Below are positions 1-9,502 of a stretch of DNA of 64,000 nt, one piece after another. The notes below the pieces were generated by a model, which saw nothing but the letters and a program-made list of their open reading frames with translations, made no database searches and had not been told where the DNA came from. How positions within the stretch are numbered: position 1 is the stretch's first letter; each line of letters begins with the position of its first letter. Position numbers and translations under genes: made by a program. Where the stretch lies: positions 496,001 through 560,000 of the forward strand of contig NZ_JAVHNP010000003.1 of the NCBI RefSeq assembly GCF_031769195.1, written 5' to 3'. The DNA comes from Vreelandella sp031769195. GTDB lineage: Bacteria; Pseudomonadota; Gammaproteobacteria; Pseudomonadales; Halomonadaceae.

Positions 1-1255
1 CGAAAATGTTGAAATCGACGTTTTGATGGTGGGTTTTGGCGGAAATCGTTCGCGTACCGTGTGGGTCCCACACCACAATGTCGGCATCGGCACCCACCTG
101 AATCGCCCCTTTGCGTGGGTAGAGGTTGAAGATTTTGGCGGTGTTGGTAGAGGTCACCGCAACGAACTCCTGAGGCGAGAGCTTGCCGCTATTCACCCCT
201 TCGTCCCAGATAACCGCTAGGCGGTCTTCCACACCCGCGGTGCCGTTGGGGATCTTGGTGAAGTCATCTTTACCAGCGGCCTTCTGCTCTTCGCAGAAGC
301 AGCAGTGGTCGGTGGCGGTGGTTTGCAGATTGCCGGATTGTAGGCCGTGCCAAAGCGCTTCCTGATGGCCTTTGGGGCGGAAGGGCGGGCTCATCACGTG
401 GGCTGCCGCCGTTGCCCAGTCCGGGTGTTGGTAAACGCTATCGTCTATCACCAGATGCCCTGCTAAGCACTCGCCAAACACCGGGTGGCCCTGTTGGCGG
501 GCATAGGCGATCTCATCTACCGCGTCTTTGGTGGAAACGTGTACCAAGTACACCGGTGCGCCCAGGGTGGATGCAATGCGAATGGCACGGCTGGCGGCTT
601 CGCCTTCCACTTGAGGCGGGCGTGAAAGTGGATGCGCTTCTGGCCCGGTCATGCCTTGGGCGAGCAGCTTTTGCTGCATGTGGTAGACCAGCTCGCCGTT
701 TTCCGCGTGTACCGTGGGAATCGCCCCGAGTTCTAAGCAGCGCGAGAAACTCTCCACCAGAATATCGTCGGTGGCCATGATGGCACCTTTGTAGGCCATA
801 AAGTGCTTGAAGCTGTTAACGCCGTGCTCGCGTACGAGCGTCCCCATCTCCTCTTTAACGCTCTCATCCCACCAGGTGATCGCCACGTGGAAGGCGAAGT
901 CGGTGGCGGCTTTTTCTGCCCAACCTTGCCAGGTGTTGAACGCTTCCAGCAGCGACTGGCCAGGGCTGGGGATGACAAAATCAATAATCGTGGTGGTGCC
1001 GCCTGCCATGGCGGCGGCGGTGCCGGTGTAGAAATCTTCGCTGGCCACGGCCCCCATAAACGGCATCTGCATATGGGTGTGGGGGTCGATACCGCCGGGC
1101 ATCACCAGTTGGTGGCGAGCATCGACAATCTCGCAGCCTTCTGGAACGTCTAAATCGGTGCCAATGGCATGGATTTTTCCATCAACGCAGAGTACGTCAG
1201 CGCGGTAGGTATCGGCGTGGGTGACGACGGTGCCGCCCTTGATCAATAAACTCAT
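1..1255 (-). CDS. hydA: Dihydropyrimidinase (D-hydantoinase family), C-terminus cut by window edge
   Basis: Cyclic amidohydrolase that opens dihydrouracil, dihydrothymine or hydantoins to N-carbamoyl amino acids in the cytoplasm. The frame is open from ATG at 1255 to the window edge, giving 418 of about 480 residues. An HPHTHMQMPFMG metal-binding motif lies near residue 58, and the bridging carboxylated lysine is expected at K156 in SFKHFMAYKGAI. The last visible stretch, TISAKTHHQNVDFNIF, is typical of dihydropyrimidinases near the C-terminus. The next gene of the pathway ends 30 bp upstream of this start on the same strand, so the two are probably co-transcribed. Substrate preference (dihydropyrimidine or hydantoin) cannot be told from sequence. 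Confidence 0.93.
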   Translation of the reverse strand, partial: MSLLIKGGTVVTHADTYRADVLCVDGKIHAIGTDLDVPEGCEIVDARHQLVMPGGIDPHTHMQMPFMGAVASEDFYTGTAAAMAGGTTTIIDFVIPSPGQSLLEAFNTWQGWAEKAATDFAFHVAITWWDESVKEEMGTLVREHGVNSFKHFMAYKGAIMATDDILVESFSRCLELGAIPTVHAENGELVYHMQQKLLAQGMTGPEAHPLSRPPQVEGEAASRAIRIASTLGAPVYLVHVSTKDAVDEIAYARQQGHPVFGECLAGHLVIDDSVYQHPDWATAAAHVMSPPFRPKGHQEALWHGLQSGNLQTTATDHCCFCEEQKAAGKDDFTKIPNGTAGVEDRLAVIWDEGVNSGKLSPQEFVAVTSTNTAKIFNLYPRKGAIQVGADADIVVWDPHGTRTISAKTHHQNVDFNIF

Positions 1256-1285
1256 GGTTCACTCCTGGGATAATTGATTGCGGGG

Positions 1286-2152
1286 TTATTCACCGTCGGT
1301 TAAGCGGGTATAGGTTTCCGGGCGACGGTCACGGAAGAACTGCCAGTTGTTGCGCACCTCGCGCACCATGTCTAAATCAATCTCGTGCACCAGCAGCTCG
1401 TCTTCCGTCTCGCTGGCCTGAGCTTCGATTTTTCCGCGTGGGTTAACGATGTAGCTAGAGCCGTAAAAGTCACCAATATTCCAAGGCGCTTCGGTACCTA
1501 CGCGGTTAATGGCGGCAATAAAGCAGCCATTGGCTGCAGCAGAAGCGGGCTGTTCCAACTCCCATAAATATTGGGATAGCCCGGCCACCGTGGCGGAGGG
1601 GTTAAAAATCACTTCAGCACCGTTCAGTGCCAGCGCCCGCCAGCCTTCAGGAAAGTGGCGGTCATAGCAGATGTACACGCCGATCTTGCCGTAGGCGGTA
1701 TCGAATACCGGCCAGTTAGATTTGCCTGGTTTGAAGAAGAATTTCTCCCAAAAGCCAGCCACCTGGGGAATGTGTGTCTTGTGGTATTTGCCTAGATAGC
1801 TACCGTCAGCGTCGAACACGGCGGCGGTGTTGTAGTAAACGCCGGTCTCGGTCTCTTCGTAGATGGGGACAATAATCACCATGTGGTGCTCGGCAGCCAG
1901 TTTCTGCATCATTTGGCAGGTTGGACCTTCCGGCACCCGCTCGGCGGCGGCGTACCATTTGCTGTCCTGGCTGGGGCAAAAGTAGGGCTGGTTAAAGACT
2001 TCCTGAAAGCACAGCACCTGCACACCTTGCTCAGCGGCCTGTTGAATCATTGGTAGATGCGCTTCGTTCATCGCGTCACGTATGGCCGCGGGGTCCAGAT
2101 CGGTGCTGGTTTTGAGTCCCATTTGAATCAGGCCGATTTTCATCTTTTGCAT
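1286..2152 (-). CDS. N-carbamoyl-beta-alanine amidohydrolase (beta-ureidopropionase, nitrilase superfamily)
   Basis: Hydrolyses N-carbamoyl-beta-alanine, the product of dihydropyrimidinase, to beta-alanine, CO2 and ammonia. The 288-residue protein carries the nitrilase-type Glu-Lys-Cys triad: Glu in CFQEVFNQPYF, Lys in GKYHKTHIPQ and Cys in YICYDRHFPEGWRAL. I chose ATG 2152 because AAGAGAGC lies just upstream; a frame extension to 2182 adds ten residues without a better ribosome site. It is the promoter-proximal gene of the degradation pair, reading from the AT-rich region to its right. An N-carbamoyl-D-amino-acid hydrolase is an alternative, but the motif context fits beta-ureidopropionase better. 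Confidence 0.88.
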   Translation of the reverse strand: MQKMKIGLIQMGLKTSTDLDPAAIRDAMNEAHLPMIQQAAEQGVQVLCFQEVFNQPYFCPSQDSKWYAAAERVPEGPTCQMMQKLAAEHHMVIIVPIYEETETGVYYNTAAVFDADGSYLGKYHKTHIPQVAGFWEKFFFKPGKSNWPVFDTAYGKIGVYICYDRHFPEGWRALALNGAEVIFNPSATVAGLSQYLWELEQPASAAANGCFIAAINRVGTEAPWNIGDFYGSSYIVNPRGKIEAQASETEDELLVHEIDLDMVREVRNNWQFFRDRRPETYTRLTDGE

Positions 2153-2775
2153 ATAAAAGCTCTCTTGTGTCGTACGCGCCAACTCGGCTGAGCGCCTTGG
2201 TTGTTGAGTGTTGTATCTGGTCCATCGCGAGTGCTGACGAAAATCACTCGCTGTTGGTAAACGTCGCTGGGCGTGTAGGTCGTCGACTTTGGGTCGCGAT
2301 TGTTGTTGTTTTTAAAGTTGTCATGTTAGACAGCTTTTTGAACATAGTCCTTTATGCAGTTGCCTTTCAAGATTTTTTTATTGATCGTCGAGCATGATAT
2401 TAAGTTGTTGATTTAATATGTTTTTATTTTTTAATGTGCCTTCTTTTACTGATTTGGTGAATGGGTGCACATGTTTGGTGATTTTTTTATATTTTTTAAA
2501 AATCAATGTGTTGTAAGTTTGTTGAGTGATTTTAAAAGATTATTTTGTTTCTTTTTGGTGCGTTATTTTTTTAACCAGCTAAGGTTTTTAGTGGTCTTAC
2601 GTCGCGTTCAAAAACACAATAACAATTAAGCGTGCGGTAGCTGCCTATCTGTCGACTAAGTCAGCTTTTTGTTCAATCAGTTATCCATCATGCAGTGTTT
2701 TTAGGCATGTTTATTGCTGCAACGAAAGCTGAACCCGTGAATGCGATCGGCAATGTCGCTGCTGAGGAGAATAAA
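2153..2775. promoter_or_regulatory. AT-rich divergent intergenic region between the amidase and NCS1 permease genes
   Basis: About 620 bp with no convincing gene. Roughly 2400-2640 is strikingly AT-rich (long T and A runs around 2420-2440, 2480-2510 and 2560-2575), against GC-rich genes on both sides. It must hold the promoters for the leftward amidase/hydantoinase pair and the rightward permease. An unsupported open frame (2167-2397) has no ribosome site or family features. The composition suggests a region bound by nucleoid proteins or an A/T-rich upstream promoter element; this is inference. Confidence 0.5.
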
Positions 2776-4287
2776 ATGACAGGCTCAAGAACCCAGATGG
2801 TAGACAGAGAGGGGCTGATTGAACTCCGCGTTGAGGATGACGTTCGCGCAAGTCCTCGCTTTAACGAAGATATTGCGCCGACTCAGGCCAGTGAACGCAC
2901 TTGGAGCAAGTGGAATATTGCAGCGCTGTGGGTAGGGATGTCGATTTGTGTGCCTACCTATACGCTGGGCGGAGTGTTAACCGCTTATTTTGGATTAAGC
3001 GTGGGGGAGACGCTCTTTGCCATCTTGCTGGCCAACGTAATCGTACTCATTCCACTGACCCTGAATGCTTTTCCCGGTACTAAGTTCGGCATTCCTTTTC
3101 CAGTGGTGTTGCGCTCATCCTTCGGTATTTTGGGCTCAAACGTGCCCTGCCTAGTACGTGCGCTGGTGGGCTGCGGCTGGTTCGGTATTCAAACCATGTT
3201 TGGCGGCTTGGCCATCCACTTACTGCTATCAGAGCTGATTCCAGCCTGGGCGGTCCTAGGGGGCGTAGGGGAAGTGATTGGCTTTTTCGTGTTCGGTGCG
3301 ATGAATCTATACGTTGTGATTCGCGGAGCGGAGTCGATTAAGTGGCTGGAGACGCTGGCGGCGCCCTTGCTCTTGGCCGTCGGGGTTGGGCTTATGCTGT
3401 GGGCGTGGCCGAATATGTCGATGACCGAGCTACTGGCACAGCCGCCGTCGCGCCCGGAAGGGGCATCGGTGTATGGCTATTTCTTTGCAGGTTTAACGGC
3501 CATGGTGGGATTTTGGGCCACGCTTTCGCTGAATATTCCCGATTTTAGCCGCTTTGCCAAAAGCCAAAAAGATCAGATTGTGGGACAAATTATTGGCCTG
3601 CCACTCACGATGTTTTTCTTTGCTGCGTTGGGGGTGGTGCTTACTGCTGCGTCAGAAACTCTTGTAGGGCAAACCGTTGCCGACCCCGTACGGTTAATTG
3701 GCTACATCGATAGTCCCTTCTGGGTCATCATGGCCATGCTGCTGATCATTATTGCGACGATCTCTACTAACACTGCATCCAATATCGTGTCGCCTACCAA
3801 TGATTTTCAAAATATTGCGCCGAAGTTGATTAACCAAACGCGCGGCGTGCTGATGACCGGTGCGGTGGGGGTGCTGCTGATGGGCTATGACCTGTTGCAA
3901 AAGGCGGGTGTGATTGCCCCCGGCGTTTCTCTTGAGCAAATGTACTCTAATTGGCTGTTAGGTTACTCCAGCCTATTAGGTCCCATCGCGGGCATTATGG
4001 CGGTTGACTACTTCTTGATTAAAAAGCAGCGCTTGGATGTGCCGAGTTTGTATATGGATAATCACGCGTACCCGGCTGTCAACTTGGCAGGGTTTATTGC
4101 CTTCGGTGTTCCCGTGGCGCTAACGCTGCTATCACTCTTAACCGGCACTATGAACTGGTTTTATGACTATGGCTGGTTTACGGGCTCTGCACTGGGAGCG
4201 GTTGTTTATTACCTAGCCAGTCAGGCCTTAGCTACGTCGTCGCAAGCGAGCCCCGTGCCTCTTACCGCGAGCGACGTCATCAAGTAA
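2776..4287 (+). CDS. NCS1 family nucleobase/hydantoin permease
   Basis: Inner-membrane importer of the nucleobase:cation symporter-1 family (cytosine, uracil, allantoin or hydantoin type). The 503-residue protein has a soluble N-terminus of about 40 residues, then about 12 hydrophobic segments. The first begins with NIAALWVGMSICVPTYTLGG, typical of the Mhp1/CodB/PucI group, and FPVVLRSSFGILGSNVPC follows in a position used for substrate and sodium binding in the family. GGAG sits six bases before ATG 2776; an in-frame start at 2695 has no such signal. Placement beside the dihydropyrimidinase pair suggests it brings in the pyrimidine or hydantoin substrate. Confidence 0.88.
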   Translation: MTGSRTQMVDREGLIELRVEDDVRASPRFNEDIAPTQASERTWSKWNIAALWVGMSICVPTYTLGGVLTAYFGLSVGETLFAILLANVIVLIPLTLNAFPGTKFGIPFPVVLRSSFGILGSNVPCLVRALVGCGWFGIQTMFGGLAIHLLLSELIPAWAVLGGVGEVIGFFVFGAMNLYVVIRGAESIKWLETLAAPLLLAVGVGLMLWAWPNMSMTELLAQPPSRPEGASVYGYFFAGLTAMVGFWATLSLNIPDFSRFAKSQKDQIVGQIIGLPLTMFFFAALGVVLTAASETLVGQTVADPVRLIGYIDSPFWVIMAMLLIIIATISTNTASNIVSPTNDFQNIAPKLINQTRGVLMTGAVGVLLMGYDLLQKAGVIAPGVSLEQMYSNWLLGYSSLLGPIAGIMAVDYFLIKKQRLDVPSLYMDNHAYPAVNLAGFIAFGVPVALTLLSLLTGTMNWFYDYGWFTGSALGAVVYYLASQALATSSQASPVPLTASDVIK

Positions 4288-4312
4288 GCCCCCGTGTGAT
4301 TGACCACCATGT

Positions 4313-4337
4313 AACGCCCGGCTGTTGTCCGGGCGTT
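4313..4337. terminator. Hairpin between convergent permease and LysR genes
   Basis: AACGCCCGG (4313-4321) pairs with CCGGGCGTT (4329-4337) around a 7-nt loop. It lies between the permease stop and the LysR stop and even overlaps the latter. No U-run follows on either strand, so it is a weak or factor-dependent terminator candidate. Confidence 0.45.
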
Positions 4338-5250
4338 ATGCGTGCTCTTTGGCGCCTTGAATAAACCCCAAAAATGCGTCAACGACGCGATTCGGGCGTC
4401 GGTCATGGCGGGTCACTAATACAAAGGGAATCCGGTAGTGCTGAGCGGCCGAATGCAGGGCGCGCATTTTGCCTGCGGCGACCCACTGCGCGGCAACATG
4501 CTGCGGTAGAAAGCCGATAAACCGACCGGTGAGAATTAAAAAAGCCGCACCTTCGCGGTCTGAGGCAGAGGCTTGCAGGTTCAGCGCATCGTGGGCTTGG
4601 CGAGCCTCCTCCGGTAAGGGATAGCGCGGTTGAATAGCCGCGGCGCTCATGATGTGGTCGTTGCTGAGTGACTCATCGGGGATCGCAAACAGCGGATGGT
4701 CTGCCGAGCAGTAGAGATAAGAGGGCTCATCGTAGAGCAAGCGCGTTTCCAGGCTAGTGGGTAAGTTCACTGCAGGCACCACGCCTACATGCAGGTGGCC
4801 ATCCATCACGCCGCGTATCACGGCATCCGATGGCTCCATATGAATATTGACGGTGACCGCGTGATGCGGAGCCGTTAAGGCTGCCAGTGCATGGGTCACA
4901 TCCATGGCGGGCAGCGTGACAAGATTATCGGTAATGCCGATATTCAGCTCGCCTTTAATCGTATGATGAAGAGCATTGACGTCGCTTTTAAAGGTTTCAA
5001 GCGCCGTGAGGAGCGTTAAGCCCGCTTGATAAATCTCTTTTCCCTCTTCTGTCAGGCTAAAACCGCCTCGCCCCCGCTGGCAGAGTGAGAATCCCAGCCT
5101 GCTTTCCAGATCGCTCATATGTTGGCTAATGGCCGAGCGGCTAATGCCTAAGGTTGTTTCTGCGGCGGTAAAGCCACCGCACTCCACCACCGTTTTAAAA
5201 ATGCGAACTAAGCGTATTTCGTAGTCGCTCATTTGGCCTAACGATGCCAT
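4336..5250 (-). CDS. LysR family transcriptional regulator
   Basis: A 304-residue LysR-type regulator. Residues about 9-70 form the winged helix-turn-helix (RIFKTVVECGGFTAAETTLG, then SRSAISQHMSDLESRLG); the rest is the periplasmic-binding-like effector domain. The start at 5250 is supported by CAGAGG six bases upstream. It is convergent with the NCS1 permease and transcribed away from the GGDEF/EAL gene. It could control the pyrimidine/hydantoin genes, but LysR proteins usually act on a divergent neighbour, which here would be the 5441 gene, so the target is open. Confidence 0.88.
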   Translation of the reverse strand: MASLGQMSDYEIRLVRIFKTVVECGGFTAAETTLGISRSAISQHMSDLESRLGFSLCQRGRGGFSLTEEGKEIYQAGLTLLTALETFKSDVNALHHTIKGELNIGITDNLVTLPAMDVTHALAALTAPHHAVTVNIHMEPSDAVIRGVMDGHLHVGVVPAVNLPTSLETRLLYDEPSYLYCSADHPLFAIPDESLSNDHIMSAAAIQPRYPLPEEARQAHDALNLQASASDREGAAFLILTGRFIGFLPQHVAAQWVAAGKMRALHSAAQHYRIPFVLVTRHDRRPNRVVDAFLGFIQGAKEHA

Positions 5251-5440
5251 AGCTGCCTCTGAAATATAAAAAGGGCGCTTATTGATGCATCAGGTTTGCT
5301 AAAAATTGATATACATCAAAAAAGCAACGCGCCACTATTTAGTAATGCCACCCTGCTGTCGCGGTGGTGTATCTTCCACTGTTCTTTTTTACACTGTATC
5401 AGGTGCGCCTGCGGGATGCCCTGTATAAGGTTGATGTGTC

Positions 5441-8400
5441 ATGTTTCCTTCTCGCAGTGGTTTGATCGCCCGCGCGTCGCAAGCGATGCCCGGTTATCGG
5501 CGTCAGCAGCGGCGAGTGATTGGCTTTTTTATAGCATCGCTATGCGCAATGGTGTCGCTTTTTGGCTGGTTGCTGACCGGTCAGTACGAGCAGGAAATCC
5601 GTGCGGCAGAAGCTCGGGCGGTGGCGCGTTCTAACGTGGTTACCGAATGGGCGAAAGGGGTCTTTGGGCAAAGTGGTCAGGCACTGTTTATCCTGGCGCA
5701 GCAGATGGAAAGTCACGCATTTACAAGCCCTGAGGACATGGCGAATATTCAGCGGACCGTGGAAGCCTTTACGGGATATATGCCGCTGATCAATGAGCTG
5801 GGTATTTTGAATGCTCAGGGCCGCGTTTGGGTGAGTAGCAGCCATAATCGGCATGCAGGCCTTGATGTGAGTGACACCTCGTTTTTCCGCTCGTTTCAAC
5901 AAGGTCAGCAGCTCGAATTAGTCACTCCCCTTTACTGGTCTGATGAAGATGAACAGTTTTACCTTTATCACGCCCGGCGCATAAACGACGAAAACGAACG
6001 CTTTAAAGGAATCGTCGTTGCACGACTCGTGCCGCAAACGCTGATGGATGCACTGCAACAAATGCGTGTCTACGACGGCGAGAGTATGAGCTTGGTGGAT
6101 GCGAGCTTGAGACTGATCGCTCGCCAACCGATTCCCACCCAGCAAACCGTGGTGGGCATGCAAATTGATGACCCGGCCACTCAGCAGTGGCTGACCACGC
6201 AAGAAACGGCCCAAACGTTTACGGCGCGCTCGCCGTTTGATGGGAGAGAGCGTCTCTTTCATATGCAGCGAGCGGGTAGCTACCCTGTCTTGGTGGTGGT
6301 GGGTGTTGATGTCGAGAAACAGCTTGCAGGCTGGCGTCAGCGTAGCTGGGTACTCACGATAGTGATGGCAGTGATCGTGCTGTTAGGAGCATGGGGCCTG
6401 CGCCATTATCTGAATCGTCTAGCACTTACTGACCAATTGCGGTCAAGAGAAGCGCGGATGGATGCGCTGATCAATTCGTTACAAGATCTGATTGTTGTCT
6501 TTGACGGTAAAGGGCGGTTTCGCTATATCCACGCCATCGAAAAAGACAAACGACTATTGGGGAGTCAGCAAGCGTTAGGTCAGCACTATCATCAGGTATT
6601 GCCATCTCCGCTGGCGCATACCTTTGACGCTGTTTTTCAAAAAGTTAAGCACTCCCGGCAGGTGGCGACGTTTGAATACCCACTGATGCTTGACCGGCAG
6701 CCGCGTTACTTTCATGCCACGGTGAGCCCCTTAGCCAGCACTACCAACGATTTTGAAGGAGTATTATCTGTGACTCGTGATATTACCAATGCGAAGCAGG
6801 CTGAAGTGGAGCTGCAAATCGCGGCGGCTGCGTTTCAAGCGCATTTGGGCATTATGGTGACCGATGCGCGAGGTAATATTTTAAAAGTAAACGATACCTT
6901 CAAGCGTATTACTGGCTATAGCGATGCAGAAGTGGTGGGTAAAAACCCGCGTATGTTTAGCTCTGGGCACCATAATGCGGCTTTTTATCGCCGCCTATGG
7001 CGAAGCGTGCTGGCGACCGGTAGCTGGGAAGGGGAGATTTGGAACCAGCGTAAAAACGGCGAACTGTTTCCAGAGTGGCTAACCATTAGCGCGGTCTATG
7101 GTGCGGAGGGCGAGCTGACCCACTATGTAGCCACCATGAGCGATATTAGCGAGCGCAAGGCGGCTGAGCAGGAGATCCACCAACTCGCGTTTTACGATCC
7201 GCTGACCGGCTTTGCCAATCGGCGGCTGTTTATGGACCGTGTTGGTAACGCACTTAAAGAGCTCAATCGCCATCAGCGCTGCGGCGCGCTCCTGCTGATC
7301 GATATTGATAACTTTAACCATGTGAACGATACCCTAGGCCACCATGCCGGCGACCAATTGCTGCAAAGTATCGCTCGGCGTTTTGGGCAAATGCTGCGTG
7401 ATACGGACACGCTGGCGCGGCTGGGTAGTGACGAATTTGCGGTCTTAATTGAAGGGGTGGACGGTAGCCCACGCCAAACTCAAAAACTGGCAGAGCACAT
7501 TGCACAAAAGTTGCTGTCGGCGCTGGATGAGCCCGTTAACGTGGGGGAGGAGAACGCTTTAGTCACGGCAAGTGTTGGGATCACGATTGTGGCAGACAGC
7601 CAGCGCAGTGCTGAAGACTACTTACAGCAGGTGGATATGGCGCTCTCCCAGGCCAAGGGCAGTGGTCGCCAAGCGCTGCGTTTCTTTGACCCCTCTATGC
7701 AGGCGGCGCTGCTGGCTAAAGTGAAGCTAGAGGCGGAGCTGCGTCAAGCGCTGGAGAACCAGCAGTGGCGGCTCTATTACCAGCCGCAGGTGGATCGCCA
7801 CGGTACGTTTACCGGCGTGGAAGCCTTACTGCGCTGGGAGCACCCTGAGCGTGGGGTAGTGGCGCCGGGGGAGTTTATCCCGCTGCTGGAGAGCACCGGG
7901 CTGATCAACGATGTAGGCGAATGGGTACTGGAAGAGGCCTGCCAGCAGCTTGCTCGTTGGGCGGAGTCACCGCGTCTAGCGCCGCTGACGATTTCGGTCA
8001 ATATCAGCCCTTTGCAGTTCCGTGAGGCGGACTTCTTAACACGGGTTGAAGAGGTGTTTCAGCGTACCCAGGCCCCGTTGGCACAGCTCAAACTAGAGGT
8101 GACGGAATCGCTGTTTGTGGAAGCCCGCGACGACGCCCGAGATAAAATGCTGAGCTTAAAAGCCTTGGGCGTACGTTTTTCACTGGATGACTTTGGTACC
8201 GGCTACTCATCGCTGGCTTACTTAGCCCAGCTGCCGCTGGATCAGTTGAAAATTGACCAATCGTTTGTGCAGCAGGTGCTTGAAAGTAAAGCAAACGCGG
8301 CCATTGTGGAAAGTACCATCGCGTTAGCGAAGAGTTTGAACCTGGATATCATCGCGGAAGGCGTGGAGACCACACCCCAGCAGGCGTGGTTGATGGCCCA

Positions 8401-8491
8401 TGGTTGTCACGCCTTTCAGGGCTACCTCTTTGGTCGGCCGGTGCCTGTGCAGGAGTTTGAAACGATGTTGTTAGCGCAAACCCACCCGTGA
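5441..8491 (+). CDS. Membrane-bound PAS-PAS-GGDEF-EAL c-di-GMP protein
   Basis: A 1016-residue inner-membrane sensor likely to make or break c-di-GMP. Order: membrane segment at about 25-46, a periplasmic Cache-like sensor (about 50-300), second membrane segment at about 304-322, PAS at about 335-455, PAS at about 460-575, GGDEF at about 590-745, EAL at about 765-1010. The cyclase signature reads GSDEF (662-666) instead of GGDEF, so cyclase activity is uncertain. The EAL part looks intact: EALLRW from residue 794, DDFGTGYSSLAYL and EGVETT are present. Net phosphodiesterase activity is therefore the best guess. The gene stands alone; its 3' end overlaps the convergent GTPase gene by 21 bp. Confidence 0.92.
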   Translation: MFPSRSGLIARASQAMPGYRRQQRRVIGFFIASLCAMVSLFGWLLTGQYEQEIRAAEARAVARSNVVTEWAKGVFGQSGQALFILAQQMESHAFTSPEDMANIQRTVEAFTGYMPLINELGILNAQGRVWVSSSHNRHAGLDVSDTSFFRSFQQGQQLELVTPLYWSDEDEQFYLYHARRINDENERFKGIVVARLVPQTLMDALQQMRVYDGESMSLVDASLRLIARQPIPTQQTVVGMQIDDPATQQWLTTQETAQTFTARSPFDGRERLFHMQRAGSYPVLVVVGVDVEKQLAGWRQRSWVLTIVMAVIVLLGAWGLRHYLNRLALTDQLRSREARMDALINSLQDLIVVFDGKGRFRYIHAIEKDKRLLGSQQALGQHYHQVLPSPLAHTFDAVFQKVKHSRQVATFEYPLMLDRQPRYFHATVSPLASTTNDFEGVLSVTRDITNAKQAEVELQIAAAAFQAHLGIMVTDARGNILKVNDTFKRITGYSDAEVVGKNPRMFSSGHHNAAFYRRLWRSVLATGSWEGEIWNQRKNGELFPEWLTISAVYGAEGELTHYVATMSDISERKAAEQEIHQLAFYDPLTGFANRRLFMDRVGNALKELNRHQRCGALLLIDIDNFNHVNDTLGHHAGDQLLQSIARRFGQMLRDTDTLARLGSDEFAVLIEGVDGSPRQTQKLAEHIAQKLLSALDEPVNVGEENALVTASVGITIVADSQRSAEDYLQQVDMALSQAKGSGRQALRFFDPSMQAALLAKVKLEAELRQALENQQWRLYYQPQVDRHGTFTGVEALLRWEHPERGVVAPGEFIPLLESTGLINDVGEWVLEEACQQLARWAESPRLAPLTISVNISPLQFREADFLTRVEEVFQRTQAPLAQLKLEVTESLFVEARDDARDKMLSLKALGVRFSLDDFGTGYSSLAYLAQLPLDQLKIDQSFVQQVLESKANAAIVESTIALAKSLNLDIIAEGVETTPQQAWLMAHGCHAFQGYLFGRPVPVQEFETMLLAQTHP

Positions 8492-9499
8492 GGCGTTCAG
8501 CTGTGTAGTGAGCGTTGCCATCAGCGTGGCGTGTTCCACCGGCTCCGGGGTGATGACCTCAAGCCGTGAGTCCTGTCGCCAAGCGCTGCTGGTGACACTC
8601 AGCGTGCCGTCGGCCCGGTTAAGCTGCTTCCAGCCCTCATCGGTATGAAACACGCCTTTCACCCTTGCGGTGGCGGGAAGCTCGCCTAGCCATAACGCCA
8701 TCCGGTCAAGGTCAAAACGCTCACTCGGGTGCCAGCGCAGGCCGGTGCTGGTATAGCCAAGGGCGCTAGCAGTCTGCTGTTGGGGGTGGCCGGGAGGGGG
8801 TGGAAAGTCGAAAAACGCACCTTCAAGGCTAGGGCTGGCAGCCAACGCCTGATGCTCGGCAGGCATCTTGTGCGGCGCTTGTTGGCGCGCCTGATCGCTA
8901 TTTAATAGCAGCGAAACCGGCAGGGCTCCCTGTTCAACGCGATGCACCCATTTACGCGGCGGCCATAGCGCGTCGATAAACTGCTGCGCGGTGTGGTGTT
9001 GGGCAGCGCTCGCCTGATCACCCATGGTAATGGCAATGGCATCGGCCATGCTTAATTGGTCTTGGAACGTGTCATGTTCGCGTACGCGCGCTTCATCTAA
9101 GCGGCGCGGGTCGAGGGTGGCGATAATATCGTGTACCGCGACCACGTCTTGGAAAGCTTCTCCGCGCAGTAAATCTAGTAACCCTGCGGGGTGGCCAAGG
9201 CCTGAGGGCTCAATAATGACCCGATCAGGCTTGCTGCGCGCCAATAAATTGACCAGCGCGGCTTGCAGCACAAACGCTAGCTGGCAGCACAGGCAGCCGC
9301 CGGGTAGGCCTTTCACTACCACGTCATCACGTGTTTCAAACATCGCCTGGTCGATGCCGATCTGGCCAAACTCGTTGACTAATATCGCCCATTTCTCATC
9401 CACAGGCTTTTGCTCAATCAGGCTGTGGATAAGCGTGGTTTTACCGCTACCTAAAAAACCGGTGATGATGTGAACGGGGACACGTGAATCGGATGCCAA
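8471..9499 (-). CDS. CobW/G3E family GTPase, putative metallochaperone
   Basis: A 342-residue G3E-family P-loop GTPase. The Walker A motif GFLGSGKTT is at about residues 14-22, and the metal-binding CxCC motif appears as GGCLCC near residue 67. A C-terminal CobW_C domain follows. Family members (CobW, YjiA, ZNG1) deliver metals such as zinc or cobalt to client enzymes. It starts 3 bp after moaA and is the last gene of the fdhD-mobA-moeA-moaA run, suggesting a client in molybdenum-cofactor or formate dehydrogenase maturation. That link is inference from position. Its stop lies inside the convergent c-di-GMP gene. Confidence 0.88.
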   Translation of the reverse strand: MASDSRVPVHIITGFLGSGKTTLIHSLIEQKPVDEKWAILVNEFGQIGIDQAMFETRDDVVVKGLPGGCLCCQLAFVLQAALVNLLARSKPDRVIIEPSGLGHPAGLLDLLRGEAFQDVVAVHDIIATLDPRRLDEARVREHDTFQDQLSMADAIAITMGDQASAAQHHTAQQFIDALWPPRKWVHRVEQGALPVSLLLNSDQARQQAPHKMPAEHQALAASPSLEGAFFDFPPPPGHPQQQTASALGYTSTGLRWHPSERFDLDRMALWLGELPATARVKGVFHTDEGWKQLNRADGTLSVTSSAWRQDSRLEVITPEPVEHATLMATLTTQLNASRVGLR

Positions 9500-9502
9500 C
9501 GG

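Noticed and set aside
412..780. Open frame of 122 codons on the plus strand at the left edge
   Set aside because: It is antisense to the dihydropyrimidinase gene, which has conserved motifs over the same bases.
2167..2397. Open frame of 76 codons in the AT-rich divergent region
   Set aside because: No ribosome site, atypical composition, and it covers the likely promoter area.
5250..5441. Possible shared operator between the LysR gene and the GGDEF/EAL gene
   Set aside because: No clear T-N11-A palindrome with supporting symmetry was found.
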